The notes: a model not told the origin generated them from the letters alone. Shown: positions 38,838 through 48,708, counted from the first letter of the stretch. The stretch is 64,000 bases of DNA from Crossiella sp. CA-258035 (GCF_030064675.1 NZ_CP116413.1:8895501-8959500), one strand, 5' to 3'. Translations and numbers: made by a program.

Positions 38838-39440
38838 ATGGTTGCCGAACTGGTTGGACGGCCTTTTGACCCGCTCGTCGAGTTCGACGGGATGTGGGAC
38901 ATGAGGCTGGCCGAGCACTACCTGCCACTGCCGCACGTGCCCGCGGCCAAGTACGAGTGCCTGGACGGAAAGCTGATCATGAGCCCGTACGAGGCTTCGC
39001 AGAATTCGTACGCCGCAGCGCGACTGATCTTCCTCGCGACCGTGGCCGCGGACAGAACTCCGTTCCGGGTCTACGGCACGGTCAACCTGCTGTTCGCGCC
39101 TGGGCGGTGGATCCAGCCGGACCTCACCGTGCTCAACGGCTCCGCGGAGGGGGCCCTCTGGGTGTCGCCCGGCCTCACCACGCTGGTGGCCGAGGTGGTC
39201 TCCCCCAGCCGCCGCCGGGACCGGATCGACAAGCCCGCCCTGTGCGCGGACGCCGGGATCCCGTTCTACCTGGAGGTCCAGGTGGACCACGAGCAGGAGC
39301 GGGCCGCGGTCCACCTGTTCAAGCTGGACCGCGGCGCCTACCGCCCGCACACCAGCGCGCTGGCCGGGCAGAAGTTCGAGACGGACCTGCCGTTCCCGCT
39401 TTCCTTCGACCCGGCCGAACTGCTGGACCTGGAAGTCTGA
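38838..39440 (+). CDS. Uma2 family (DUF820) PD-(D/E)XK nuclease-fold protein
   Basis: 200 residues; GGAGG is 9 bp before ATG 38838. The Uma2 core is clear: WIQPDLTVLNG with the metal Asp, VAEVVSPSRRRDRIDKPALCADAG with the Glu and basic residues, then IPFYLEVQVD. The fold is that of restriction endonucleases, but no biological role is established for most members. It converges with the SdrD-B-like gene with a 1-bp gap. A single copy with no visible partner. Confidence 0.88.
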   Translation: MVAELVGRPFDPLVEFDGMWDMRLAEHYLPLPHVPAAKYECLDGKLIMSPYEASQNSYAAARLIFLATVAADRTPFRVYGTVNLLFAPGRWIQPDLTVLNGSAEGALWVSPGLTTLVAEVVSPSRRRDRIDKPALCADAGIPFYLEVQVDHEQERAAVHLFKLDRGAYRPHTSALAGQKFETDLPFPLSFDPAELLDLEV

Positions 39441-39441
39441 G

Positions 39442-40527
39442 CTAGGGCTTGCGGCCCAGCCAGAGGTAGCCGTCGTCGTTGCCGGAGTCCCGGTCGCCGC
39501 CCGCGTCGGGGCGCTGCCGGAAGTGCAGCGGCGCGGTCAGCGGCTGGTCGGCCACCACGGTCAGGGTCAGCGCGCGTTCCTTGGCTCCGGGCTCGACCGC
39601 CGTCATGGAGTTGGCCAGCACGGTCGGGCCGGTGGAGACCACGGTCCAGTCACCGGCCACGCCGGAGACCCGGACGCCCTCGGGCAGGAACAGCGAGACC
39701 GCCACCCGCTGGCCGGTCTCGCCGCGGTTGGTCAGGTGCACGGTGACCTTGACCGGCTGGCCGACCTCGGCGGTCTGCGGGTCGCGGTCGGTGCTGATGC
39801 TGAGCGCGCCGTCGTAGCGGGACTCGGCGTAGCCCGCGTCCACCTCGCCCTCGGTCCGGCCGGGGCGGATGCGCAGCTCACCGCTGGTGTAGCTGCCCCA
39901 GGCGAAGTCGTTGTCCCGGCCGGGGCGGGTCAGGGTGAGCTGGGCGGCGGTGGCCAGTGAGCTGGCCTTGAGCTGGTAGCGGCCGGCCGGCAGGTCGTGC
40001 AGCGTGTAGCGGCCGTCCTTGCCGGAGGCGGCGTGCCGGGTCACCGGTTTCACGGTGGTCACCGGCACCTCGGCCAGCGGCTGTTCGCCGTGGTCGCGCT
40101 TGCCGTCCCGGTCGGCGTCGTGCCAGACCGTGCCGGTGATGGTGCCGCCGCGGATGCCGAAGTCGATCGGGCGCACGCCGTCGGTGGAGACCAGCGCGAA
40201 CCGGACCGGGCTGGTGGTGGCGGCGTACTCGGCGCGCTGGTGGCTCACCTTGTACAGCCCGAACTTCAGCGTGGGCGAGGTGTAGCGGCCGTCCCGGTCG
40301 GTGACCGCCTTGCCCGCCGGTCGCTGCCGCAGCACGTCGAAGAAGCTCACCTCCGCGTCCGCGGCCCCTGGCTCACCGGGCTCGGCGGCGCCGTCGGCGT
40401 CTCGGTCGAACCACACCAGGCCGGTGACCGTGCCGGTGGGGGCTGGTTCCTCGGCTAGAGCAGGCGCTCCGGTCAAGGTCAGCAGACTCGCACTGGCCAG
40501 GACCACGGCGCCGCGCCGCAGGTTCAT
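39442..40527 (-). CDS. secreted protein with SdrD-B-like calcium-binding repeats
   Basis: 361 residues from ATG 40527 (GGGGAG upstream). A signal peptide (to about TGAPALAEE) is followed by two B-type repeats, each opening with a WxDxDxDG loop (GLVWFDRDADGAAEPGE and GTVWHDADRDGKRDHGE), as in SdrD B domains. A carboxypeptidase-regulatory-like segment (GRYTLHDLPAGRYQLKA) and a DUF11-like C-terminal domain (TVHLTNRGETGQRVAV) follow. There is no sorting motif or anchor, so it may be released. Function unknown; surface adhesion is possible. Confidence 0.82.
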   Translation of the reverse strand: MNLRRGAVVLASASLLTLTGAPALAEEPAPTGTVTGLVWFDRDADGAAEPGEPGAADAEVSFFDVLRQRPAGKAVTDRDGRYTSPTLKFGLYKVSHQRAEYAATTSPVRFALVSTDGVRPIDFGIRGGTITGTVWHDADRDGKRDHGEQPLAEVPVTTVKPVTRHAASGKDGRYTLHDLPAGRYQLKASSLATAAQLTLTRPGRDNDFAWGSYTSGELRIRPGRTEGEVDAGYAESRYDGALSISTDRDPQTAEVGQPVKVTVHLTNRGETGQRVAVSLFLPEGVRVSGVAGDWTVVSTGPTVLANSMTAVEPGAKERALTLTVVADQPLTAPLHFRQRPDAGGDRDSGNDDGYLWLGRKP

Positions 40528-40673
40528 CGAAAAACTCCCCGTTCCGCTCGATGGATGTTGCCATCCAACACACGTTCGATCATGGCCGTGGGTTGTCCAC
40601 ATGGAGCGGATTCACCCCTCCGGCGGCACGCGGCCGGCATGCCGGAAAGCACTCTGGAGAGCACGATGGTCGG

Positions 40674-41669
40674 ATGGCTGACGAGAGCAAGCCGGGCGGC
40701 GAGAGCACGCTCACCGTGGTGCTGGCACTGATCGTGAACTTCTCGATCGGCGTGATGAAGGCGGTCGCCGGTGCACTCACCGGCTCGGCCGCGCTGCTGG
40801 CCGAGGCGGCGCACTCGGTCGCGGACACCTTCACCGAGGGCCTGCTGCTCACCGCGCTGCGCCGCTCCGGCAAGCCCGCCGATGTGCGGCACCCGTTCGG
40901 CTACGGCAAGGAGCGCTTCTTCTGGTCGCTGATGGCCGCGGTGGCCATCTTCGCCTCCGGCGCGGTGTTCGCGGTCGTCGAGGGCGTTCGCACGCTGCTC
41001 AGCGGCGATGACACCCAGACCAGGCCGTGGGTGGCCTACCTGGTGCTCGGCCTGGCCTTCCTGCTGGAGTCGGTTTCCTTCGTGCAGGCCAGCCGCCAGG
41101 TGCGGCGCGAGGCCAAGGCCGAGCAGCGGGGCCTGCTCGCCTACCTGCGGCACTCCGACGACCCCACGGTGAAGACGGTGTTCTTCGAGGACACCGCGGC
41201 GCTGATCGGCCTGCTGCTGGCCTTCCTCGGCGTGCTGCTGCACCAGCTGACCGGCTCCGCGGTCTGGGACGCGGTGGCCTCGCTGGCCATCGGCGCGCTG
41301 CTGGCCGTGGTGGCCTACCTGCTGGGCAGCACCAACCTGGGCCTGCTGATCGGCCGCCAGGCCGACCCGGTGCTGGTGCGCACGGTGGCCGCCCGGCTGC
41401 GTGCGACGCCGGAGGTGGAGGCGGTGGTGGACATCCTGTCCATGGTCACCGGCACCGACCGGGTGCTGCTGTGCGCCCGCCTGGACTTCGACGACGCGCT
41501 GGGCGCGGCCGACCTGGAACGCGCCTGCGTGCGCATCTCGGCCGACCTGCGCGCCGAGTTCACCGAGCTGGACGAGATCTTCCTGGAGCCGGTCCCGCGC
41601 GCCGACCCCGAGCTGCGGGCCAGGGTGCTCGCCCGTTACGGCGACCTGCTGTCCCGCAGCTCGGACTGA
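40674..41669 (+). CDS. cation diffusion facilitator family efflux protein
   Basis: 331 residues, about six transmembrane helices. The metal site residues are visible in helix II (AEAAHSVADTFTEG) and helix V (FFEDTAALIG). The cytoplasmic C-terminal domain (ARLDFDDALGAADLERACVR) has the ferredoxin-like regulatory fold. CDF proteins export Zn2+, Fe2+ or Mn2+ in exchange for protons; the metal cannot be assigned. Converges with the giant surface protein with a 1-bp gap. Confidence 0.9.
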   Translation: MADESKPGGESTLTVVLALIVNFSIGVMKAVAGALTGSAALLAEAAHSVADTFTEGLLLTALRRSGKPADVRHPFGYGKERFFWSLMAAVAIFASGAVFAVVEGVRTLLSGDDTQTRPWVAYLVLGLAFLLESVSFVQASRQVRREAKAEQRGLLAYLRHSDDPTVKTVFFEDTAALIGLLLAFLGVLLHQLTGSAVWDAVASLAIGALLAVVAYLLGSTNLGLLIGRQADPVLVRTVAARLRATPEVEAVVDILSMVTGTDRVLLCARLDFDDALGAADLERACVRISADLRAEFTELDEIFLEPVPRADPELRARVLARYGDLLSRSSD

Positions 41670-41670
41670 C

Positions 41671-44600
41671 TCAGTTCCGCTGACGGCGCACTCCGGCGAC
41701 CAGCACCACCCCGAGCGCCAGCAGCGCGAGCCCGGCCCACAGGAACACCCCGGTCGGCGCGCCGGTCTCGGCCAGCGGCGGCCGCGGCGGCGTCGGACCT
41801 GGCCCGCCGGGCACCCGCACGCTGGCCGAGTCGGTGTCGCTGACCGGCCCGCCCGGCTGCGCGGTGTCCGGCTGACCGGTCGCGGTGGCGGTGTTGACCA
41901 GCGTGCCGCCGCTGGGCGCGGCCGTCGTGCAGGTCCAGGTCTGGCTGCCGTTGACCGGTAGCCGCTCGATCCGCCGGTCGCAGCCGGGCAGCGTGGGGTC
42001 GGCCACGGTGACGTTGACCAGGTCGACGGTGCCGGTGTTGCGCACGGTCAGCTTGAAGGTGACCGTGCGGCCCGGCGCGGCCTCGTCCTGGTCGGCGGTC
42101 TTGGTCAGGTTGATGCCGGGCGTGGCCAGCTCCGCCGCCGCGGTCGCCTGGTCGGTCACCGGCCGCCCGGTCGGGTCGGTGCCGGTGGCGGTCACCGTGT
42201 TCTCGATGTCCTTGTCCCGCATGGCGACCGTGCACTTCACCGGCTGGCTGGCCTGGCCAGGCGCGAGGTCGCCGACGGTCACCGAGCAGCCGGGCGCCAC
42301 CGGGTCGCTGAGCACCACCCCGGTCAGCGGCACGTCGCCGGTGTTGCGCACCAGCACGGTGAACTCGGCCTGCTGGCCGCTCAGCAACGGCTTGGCCGGG
42401 CCGGTCTTGACCACCTCGATGCCCGGCCCGATCACGTCCAGCACGGCCTCGTCGGTCGCGGTCACCGGCCTGCCGGTCGGATCGATGCCGGTCACGGTCG
42501 CGGTGTTGGTGACGTCCTGGGCCGCGGTGATCGCGCAGGTGCGCGTCTCCGTGCCGCCGGCCGGCAGCAGCGGCAGGATGAAGCCGCAGCCCGGCTGCTC
42601 GTCATCGGCCACCCGCACGTCGGTGAGCGGCACGTCGCCGGTGTTGCGCACGACGATCGTGTAGGTCACCTGATCGCCGGGCCGCGCGGTGCCGGGACTG
42701 ACCGACTTCTCGATGACCACCTCGGGATGCACCACATCCACCGGCGCATCGTCCACATCGGACACATCGGGGCCGGTCGGCGGGGTGCCGGTGGCCTTCG
42801 CGGTGTTCAGCACGTCGTCAGCGGGGGCGACCATGGTGCACGGGTAGGTCTCCGCGGCCCCGGGGGCCAGGGTGGCGAAGGTGCGGCGGCACTCCGGCGC
42901 GAGCTCGTCGGCCACCGTCACCTTGGTCAGCGGCACGTCACCGGTGTTGCGCACCACGATCCGGAAGGTCACCGAGTCACCGGCGCGGAACGGCCCGCCC
43001 TCGGTGTCCTTGGTGATCTCGATGCCCGGGTGCTGCACGTCGATCCGCACGGTGGACTCATCGGTCACCGGCGGCCCCACCGGCGGGGTGCCGGTGCCGG
43101 TCGCGGTGTTCACGAAGTCGTCAGCCGGCGCGGTCACCGTGCAGCTGACCGTGTGTGCCGCGCCGACCTCGAGCCGCGCAACCGTTGCCGCGCAACCGGG
43201 TGCGGCCGGATCGCTGATCACCACATTGGTCAGCGGCACGTCACCGGTGTTCTTCACCGTCACCGTGAACCTGACCTCATCGCCCGCGCGCACGGTCTGC
43301 TTGTCCGCGCTCTTGCCCACCTCGATCGCCGGGTGGACCACGTCCACGGTCGCGTCGTCGGTGCCGGTCACCGGCGGCCCGACCGGCGGTTTCCCAGTCA
43401 CCGCAACGGTGTTGGTCAGGTCGTCGGTCGCGGTCATGGTGCAGGTGTAGGTCTCGCTGGCCCCCGCGGCCAGTCGCTCGAAGGTGCGGGCGCAGGCGGG
43501 CACCGCCGGGTCGGTCACCGCGACCTGGGTCAGCTCGGTGTCCCCGGTGTTGCTGACCTTGATGGTGAAGGTGACCGTGTCGCCGACCCGCACGGTCTCC
43601 GGGGTCGCGGACTTCAGCACCTGGACAGCGGGGTGCACCACGTCGACCTTCGCGTCGTCGGTGTCGGTCACCGGCAGGCCGGTCGGCGGGGTGCCGGTCA
43701 CCGACGCGGTGTTGGTGACGTCCTCGGCGCCCGCGGGCATCGCGCAGGTGTAGCTCTCGCTCTTGCCGGGGGCCAGGTCCGGCAGGGTGCGCGCACAGGA
43801 CGGCGCAATCGGGTCCGCCACCGTGACCGCGGTCAGCGGGGCGTCGCCGGTGTTGGTCACCGTGATGGTGAAGGTGACCGTGTCGCCGGTGCGGAACGGG
43901 CCGCCCTGGACCTCCTTGGCGATGTTGACGCCGGGGTGCAGCACGGTCACCTTCGCGGTGCCGTCATCGGTCACCGGCGGTCCGACCGGCGGCGTGCCGG
44001 TGCCGGTCGCGGTGTTCACGAAGTCGTCAGCCGGCGCGGTCACCGTGCAGACCACCCGGTGCTCCGCGCCCACGGCGAGCCGCGGAACCGTGGTGGCACA
44101 GTCGGGTGCGGCCGGATCGCTGACCACCACGTTGGTCAGCGGCACGTCACCGGTGTTCTTCACCGTCACCGTGAAGGTCACCTGGTCGCCCTCGCGCACG
44201 GTGTCCTTGTCCGCGCTCTTGCTGACCTCGATGGCCGGGTGCACCACGTCCACGGTCGCGTCGTCGGAGTCGGTGACCTCGCGGCCGGTCGGGTCGGTGC
44301 CGGTGACCGTGGCGGTGTTCACCAGGTCCTCCGCGCCCGCGCCGTAGGTGCAGGTGTAGGTCTGGCCCGCGCCCGGCGCGAGGTCCGGCAGCGTGCGCGC
44401 GCAGGCCGGGGTGGCCGGATCGGTCACGGTGACCTTGGTCAGCGCGGCGTCGCCGGTGTTGGTGACCTTGATGGTGAAGGTGACCGTGTCGCCCTGCCGG
44501 ACCGTCTCCGGCGCGGCGGTCTTCTCGATCTCCACCTTGGGGTTCACCACGTCGACCACGGCGTCGTCGGTGTCGGTGACCGGCGGGCCGACCGGCGGCG

Positions 44601-47499
44601 TGCCGGTCACCGTGGCCACGTTGGTCACGTCCGCGGTCGGGGCCAGCACGCAGGTGTAGGTCTCGCTCGCGCCCACGGCCAGGGTGGCGAAGGTGCGGTC
44701 GCAGGCGGGCGCGACCGGGTCGGCCACCCGGACGTCGGTGAGCTCGACGTCGCCGGTGTTGCGCACGGTCAGGGTGAAGGTCACCTGCTCGCCGGGCCGC
44801 ACCTGGGCGGGCTTGGCGTCCTTGGTGATCTCCACCGCCGGGTGCTGCACGTCCACCCGTGCGGTGTCCTCATCGGTCACCGGCGGCCCGACCGGCGGGG
44901 TGCCGGTGGCGGTGACCGTGTTGGCGAAGTCCTCCCGCGGCGCGGTGACCACGCAGGTCAGCTTCTGCTCCGCCCCGGCGGCCAGCAGCGGAATCGTTGC
45001 CGCGCAAGCGGGTGCGGCCGGATCGGTGACCACCACGTTGGTCAGCGGCGCGTCCCCGGTGTTGCGCACCAGCACGGTGAAGGTCACCTGGTCACCAACC
45101 CGGACCACGTTCGGGTCCGCGGTCTTGGTGACCTCGATCGCCGGGTGCACCACGTCCACGGCAGCGTCGTCAGTGGCGGTGACCGGCGGCCCGACGGGTG
45201 GCTTGCCGGTGACCGTGGCCGTGTTGACCTGGTCCTCGGTGAGCGTGGTCGAGCAGGTGTAGGTCTCGCTGGCGCCCGCGGCCAGGCGGGCGAAGGTGCG
45301 GGCGCAGGCGGCCAGCTTCGGGTCGGTCACCGCGACCTCGGTCAGCTCGCTGTCCCCGGAGTTGCTGACCTTGATGGTGAAGGTGACCGTGTCGCCCGCC
45401 CGGACCGTGCTGGGGAAAGCGGTCTTCTCAATGGTCAGCGCGGGTTTGAGCACGGTCACGGTGGCCTGCGCGGTGGCGCTGACGTCCTGCCTGGAGGCGT
45501 CGCTGCCGGTCGCGGTCGCGGTGTTGGTGGTGGTCTCGGACAGCCGCGCGGTGCAGGTGAAGGTCTGCTTCGCGCCGGCGGCCAGCGGCCCGGACAGGGT
45601 GCGGGCGCAGGCCGGGGTGCGGTCGTCGGTGATCCGCACCGGGTTCAGCGGGGCGTCGCCGGTGTTGGTCACCGTGATGGTGAAGGTGGTCTCGTCCCCG
45701 GCGCGGATCGTGCTGGGGTCGGCGGTCTTGGTCAGCGCGATGCCCGGCCGCACGATCGGCACCGGGGCCTCGTCGCTGCCCTCGACCTGCTTGCCGAGCG
45801 AGTCGGTTCCGCTGGCCGTGGCCGCGTTGACGTTGTCGGCCACCGGCGCGGTGGCGGTGCAGGTGAAGGTCCGCTTCGCGCCGGGGGCGAGCACTCCCGG
45901 CAGGTTCCTGGCGCAGTCGGGCACCTTCGCATCCGCCACCCGCAGCCTGGTCAGCGGCACGTCGCCGGAGTTGGTCACGGTCAGCGTGAAGGTGACGGTG
46001 TCGCCGGTGCGGTAGGCGGGCTTGTCCGCCTCCTTGGTCAGGGTGATCGCCGGGTGGATCACGTCCACGGTGGCGCTGGCGGTGCCCTCCAGCGGGTCGC
46101 CGAGGCTGCTGGTGCCGGTCACCGTCGCGGTGTTGGTCACGTCGTCGGCGGGCGCGGTCCCGGTGCAGGTGAAGGTCTCCGACCGGTTGCCGGCCACGGT
46201 GCCGAGCACCCTGGTGCAGTCCGGGAACTTCGGATCGGCCACCCGCACGTTGCTGGCCGTCGCGCCACTGGGGTTGGTGACCTTGATCGTGTAGGTGACC
46301 TGGTCGCCCTCGTGCGCGACCTTGGGGTCGGCGGTCTTGGTGATCTGCAGCTCGGGCACCGCGACCGAGAACACCAGGTTCTGCGCCAGGTAGGAGTCAC
46401 CGTTGGTGCTGAAGGCCAGGTTCGCGCTGGTCGCGCCGGCGCGGATCGCGGTGGTGCTGATGGTCTTGGCGTCCACGCTCCAGTTGTTCACCGTGTCCGG
46501 GCTGGACCGGCCGTCGGCGTTGGAGATGAAGAAGTTGTCCGTGCCGCCGGTGACCGGCTCCGGCGTCTCGGTGCCGTTGACCTTGAACCTGTCGCCGGGG
46601 ATGTTGCGGTCGCCCTCGTAGGCGGTCACCCCGATCCGGGTGGAGGAGGCGGCCGAGCGGAACCCGGTGACGGTGATCGTGGTCTCCGGGTCCCGAGAGT
46701 TCTGCCGCACGTGCCCGTCGTAGACGAAGACCTCGCGCTTGCTGGGCGCGAAGTCGGGGTTGCGCTCGGCGTACTTGTAGACCACCACCAGCGACCACCC
46801 GGCCATGCAGCCGAACCCGTTCACGCCCCACACGTTGGCCGCGGTGACGCTCAGGTCCGTGCCGGTGGCCACCCCGGCGAAGGCGGCGGTGACGTCGGCG
46901 TAGGCGGAGTAGTACTGGCCGCCGCCGGCGTAGCCGCCCGCCGGGTCCCTGGTGAACTTGGCCGGGCTGACCTGCCGCGCCCTGCCCCCGACGGTGAGCT
47001 TGACCTGCTGGTCCTGCGGATCGGTGGCCGCGCCGCTGGGCACGGTGGCCGGGATGAAGCTGCGGTTCTGGCACATCAGGGTGCGCGAGCCGTCGTAGGT
47101 CCCGGTGTTGCCCGCCCAGTTCAGCCGGGCGAAGTCGACCGTGGCCCCAGGCGGGATGCGCAGGCTGGCGGTGGAGGAGTTGAACGTGGTGTCGTCGCCG
47201 TCCACGTCCGCCTGGACCATGAAGTAGTCGTCGTTGTAGTCACCCGCGCTGCCCCGCGGCACCCGGCCGCCCTCGGCGACCTGCGCGCAGGCGGCCGGCG
47301 TGGCATCCCGCCACTGCGGCCGGTTCTCCGCCGCGGTCGGACAGCGCAGCGAGCCGTTGCCGACCTCGAGGAAGTCGCCGTAGACCGCCTGGTTGTAGTT
47401 GAGCCGGAACGGCTCGACCACCCCTGCCTGCGCGGGCGCACCCGCGAGCAGCCAGCCGAGAGCCAGGAGCAGGGCGAGCAGGAGCCGGAACAGCCGCAT
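41671..47499 (-). CDS. giant wall-anchored surface protein with 15 DUF11-type repeats
   Basis: 1942 residues from ATG 47499. A signal peptide (LLLALLLALGWLLAGAPAQA) is followed by a unique domain of about 350 residues containing GVNGFGCMAGWSLVVVYKYAE. Then come 15 repeats of about 100 residues, each opening like ITKTADPxxVRxGDxVTFTI and containing PLTNVVVTDPAAPxC and a second Cys, probably one disulfide per module. The C-terminus is Pro-rich, then LAETG, a hydrophobic helix and RRQRN, a sortase signal. It should project as a long fibre from the wall. Role in adhesion is inferred. Confidence 0.9.
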   Translation of the reverse strand: MRLFRLLLALLLALGWLLAGAPAQAGVVEPFRLNYNQAVYGDFLEVGNGSLRCPTAAENRPQWRDATPAACAQVAEGGRVPRGSAGDYNDDYFMVQADVDGDDTTFNSSTASLRIPPGATVDFARLNWAGNTGTYDGSRTLMCQNRSFIPATVPSGAATDPQDQQVKLTVGGRARQVSPAKFTRDPAGGYAGGGQYYSAYADVTAAFAGVATGTDLSVTAANVWGVNGFGCMAGWSLVVVYKYAERNPDFAPSKREVFVYDGHVRQNSRDPETTITVTGFRSAASSTRIGVTAYEGDRNIPGDRFKVNGTETPEPVTGGTDNFFISNADGRSSPDTVNNWSVDAKTISTTAIRAGATSANLAFSTNGDSYLAQNLVFSVAVPELQITKTADPKVAHEGDQVTYTIKVTNPSGATASNVRVADPKFPDCTRVLGTVAGNRSETFTCTGTAPADDVTNTATVTGTSSLGDPLEGTASATVDVIHPAITLTKEADKPAYRTGDTVTFTLTVTNSGDVPLTRLRVADAKVPDCARNLPGVLAPGAKRTFTCTATAPVADNVNAATASGTDSLGKQVEGSDEAPVPIVRPGIALTKTADPSTIRAGDETTFTITVTNTGDAPLNPVRITDDRTPACARTLSGPLAAGAKQTFTCTARLSETTTNTATATGSDASRQDVSATAQATVTVLKPALTIEKTAFPSTVRAGDTVTFTIKVSNSGDSELTEVAVTDPKLAACARTFARLAAGASETYTCSTTLTEDQVNTATVTGKPPVGPPVTATDDAAVDVVHPAIEVTKTADPNVVRVGDQVTFTVLVRNTGDAPLTNVVVTDPAAPACAATIPLLAAGAEQKLTCVVTAPREDFANTVTATGTPPVGPPVTDEDTARVDVQHPAVEITKDAKPAQVRPGEQVTFTLTVRNTGDVELTDVRVADPVAPACDRTFATLAVGASETYTCVLAPTADVTNVATVTGTPPVGPPVTDTDDAVVDVVNPKVEIEKTAAPETVRQGDTVTFTIKVTNTGDAALTKVTVTDPATPACARTLPDLAPGAGQTYTCTYGAGAEDLVNTATVTGTDPTGREVTDSDDATVDVVHPAIEVSKSADKDTVREGDQVTFTVTVKNTGDVPLTNVVVSDPAAPDCATTVPRLAVGAEHRVVCTVTAPADDFVNTATGTGTPPVGPPVTDDGTAKVTVLHPGVNIAKEVQGGPFRTGDTVTFTITVTNTGDAPLTAVTVADPIAPSCARTLPDLAPGKSESYTCAMPAGAEDVTNTASVTGTPPTGLPVTDTDDAKVDVVHPAVQVLKSATPETVRVGDTVTFTIKVSNTGDTELTQVAVTDPAVPACARTFERLAAGASETYTCTMTATDDLTNTVAVTGKPPVGPPVTGTDDATVDVVHPAIEVGKSADKQTVRAGDEVRFTVTVKNTGDVPLTNVVISDPAAPGCAATVARLEVGAAHTVSCTVTAPADDFVNTATGTGTPPVGPPVTDESTVRIDVQHPGIEITKDTEGGPFRAGDSVTFRIVVRNTGDVPLTKVTVADELAPECRRTFATLAPGAAETYPCTMVAPADDVLNTAKATGTPPTGPDVSDVDDAPVDVVHPEVVIEKSVSPGTARPGDQVTYTIVVRNTGDVPLTDVRVADDEQPGCGFILPLLPAGGTETRTCAITAAQDVTNTATVTGIDPTGRPVTATDEAVLDVIGPGIEVVKTGPAKPLLSGQQAEFTVLVRNTGDVPLTGVVLSDPVAPGCSVTVGDLAPGQASQPVKCTVAMRDKDIENTVTATGTDPTGRPVTDQATAAAELATPGINLTKTADQDEAAPGRTVTFKLTVRNTGTVDLVNVTVADPTLPGCDRRIERLPVNGSQTWTCTTAAPSGGTLVNTATATGQPDTAQPGGPVSDTDSASVRVPGGPGPTPPRPPLAETGAPTGVFLWAGLALLALGVVLVAGVRRQRN
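41930..46352 (-). repeat. 15 tandem ~300-bp repeats within the surface-protein gene
   Basis: Each unit encodes about 100 residues. Units 5, 8 and 11 resemble each other most (IEVxKSADK..., PLTNVV.SDPAAP), as do 9 and 12 (GGPFR.GD) and 4, 7 and 10 (TVRxGDTVTFTIKVxN). This gives a three-unit, ~900-bp higher-order period made by block duplication. Confidence 0.85.
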
Positions 47500-47575
47500 A
47501 GCTCGCACCCTGCTGCTGACCTGGCGGTTTCACCACCCGGCCACGCCCGGCGTTCCACCGAAGAGGGGAACGGGA

Positions 47576-48157
47576 CTACCGCTTTGTGGTGCCCCGGTGG
47601 AAGTTGAGGTATGCCCGCGAAGGCGTCGGGCCGCGCTGCCCCTGGTAGCGGGAGCCGGCCGCGGCCGAGCCGTACGGGTGCTCGGCAGGCGAGCTGAGCC
47701 GGAACAGGCATAGTTGGCCGATCTTCATCCCCGGCCACAGGGTGATCGGCAGGTTGGCCACGTTGGACAGCTCCAGCGTGATGTGCCCGTTGAAGCCCGG
47801 GTCGATGAACCCCGCGGTGGAGTGCGTCAGCAGACCGAGGCGCCCCAGCGAGGACTTGCCCTCCAGCCGCCCGGCCAGGTCGTCCGGCAGGCCGACCAGC
47901 TCCAGCGTGGAGCCGAGCACGAACTCACCGGGGTGCAGGACGAAGGCCTCGTCGTCCTCCTTCTCCACCAGCGAGGTCAGCTCGTCCTGCTGCAAGGACG
48001 GGTCGATGTGGGTGTACTTGGTGTTGTCGAACACCCGGAAGAACCGGTCGAGCCGGACGTCGATGCTGGAGGGCTGCACCATGCCGACGTCGTACGGTTC
48101 GAGGTTGAGCCGACCGGCTTCGACCTCCTTGCGCAGGTCGCTGTCACTGAGGAGCAC
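47576..48157 (-). CDS. dcd: dCTP deaminase (dUMP-forming)
   Basis: 193 residues. [58 protein letters not shown] and the C-terminal [12 protein letters not shown] are family marks. The actinobacterial enzymes deaminate dCTP and hydrolyse the product, giving dUMP for thymidylate synthesis. Full length. Its start is 72 bp from the tRNA-Gly gene, which runs the other way. Confidence 0.95.
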   Translation of the reverse strand: MLLSDSDLRKEVEAGRLNLEPYDVGMVQPSSIDVRLDRFFRVFDNTKYTHIDPSLQQDELTSLVEKEDDEAFVLHPGEFVLGSTLELVGLPDDLAGRLEGKSSLGRLGLLTHSTAGFIDPGFNGHITLELSNVANLPITLWPGMKIGQLCLFRLSSPAEHPYGSAAAGSRYQGQRGPTPSRAYLNFHRGTTKR

Positions 48158-48229
48158 GAGCCCAGCCTATCCGGACCCGACTGGACACAGACGCCCCGCC
48201 ATCTTGTATGCTCGACGACGCACGATCAC

Positions 48230-48303
48230 GCGGGTGTAGTTCATTGGTAGAACGACAGCTTCCCAAGCTGTAGAGGCGGGTTCGATTCCCGTCACCCGCT
48301 CCA
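48230..48303 (+). tRNA. tRNA-Gly (anticodon CCC)
   Basis: The cloverleaf is complete: acceptor GCGGGTG/CACCCGC, D-arm around TAGTTCATTGGTAGAA, anticodon stem ACAGC/GCTGT with loop TTCCCAA, TTCGATTCC T-loop and an encoded CCA. A TTGTATGCT segment 20 bp upstream may be the -10 region. Confidence 0.95.
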
Positions 48304-48307
48304 CTTC

Positions 48308-48342
48308 CGCCCCGGTGTGCTCGCTTTGAGCTCGCCGGGGCG
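48308..48342 (+). terminator. tRNA-Gly terminator
   Basis: CGCCCCGG (48308-48315) pairs with CCGGGGCG (48335-48342) and is followed by TTT, starting 4 bp after the tRNA. Confidence 0.82.
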
Positions 48343-48449
48343 TTTCGCATTCACACTGGGGGCCGAGCCCCCAGACCCCAGCCGGGGGTGGCCCCCGGAC
48401 CCCCTGGTTGGTCGGGTGGCTGGGATTGTGGGGTGGGTCCATACGTGTG

Positions 48450-48475
48450 GGCCCGGATCTCGCGAGATCCGGGCC
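48450..48475. terminator. 26-bp perfect palindrome, bidirectional terminator
   Basis: A perfect 26-bp palindrome (arms GGCCCGGATCTCG) is followed by TTTCT on the plus strand. It lies between the tRNA and the convergent DUF433 gene. The stretch 48343-48449 contains only G/C-rich runs and no gene. Confidence 0.8.
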
Positions 48476-48501
48476 TTTCTGTTGTCTGTTGCTGGTTTTG
48501 G

Positions 48502-48702
48502 TCAGCGGCCGCCGTTGCGGGCGTACTCGCTGCAGGCGTCGACGTCCTCAACGGTGATGCTGGGGTGGCGGGCGACGATCTCGGCTGGCGAGAGTCCCTC
48601 GGCCAACAGGGCGTTGACCACCGCGACCGCGACGTTGGTGCCGGTGACGAACGGGACGCCGTTTCCTACTCCCGGATCGTGGGAGATCTGCTTGAGGGCC
48701 AC
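48502..48702 (-). CDS. DUF433 protein, copy 1 (leaderless start)
   Basis: 66 residues from GTG 48702. This start is chosen because a promoter (TTGACG-17-CACACT) places transcription at the GTG and because the length then equals that of copy 2. The sequence ALKQISHDPGVGNGVPFV, then VTGTNVAVAVVNALLAEG and PSITVEDVDACSEYA, is typical of DUF433, a small helical family often encoded with PIN-like toxins. No toxin gene is adjacent. Confidence 0.82.
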   Translation of the reverse strand: MALKQISHDPGVGNGVPFVTGTNVAVAVVNALLAEGLSPAEIVARHPSITVEDVDACSEYARNGGR

Positions 48703-48708
48703 AGCGCC

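Noticed and set aside
34672-38928. 1418-codon open frame opposite etfD and espG
   Set aside because: Low-complexity shadow; the plus-strand genes have clear families and ribosome-binding sites.
42727-47607. 1626-codon open frame antisense to the giant surface protein
   Set aside because: Composition is His/Arg/Gly/Val-rich noise with no domain; the minus-strand frame has signal, repeats and anchor.
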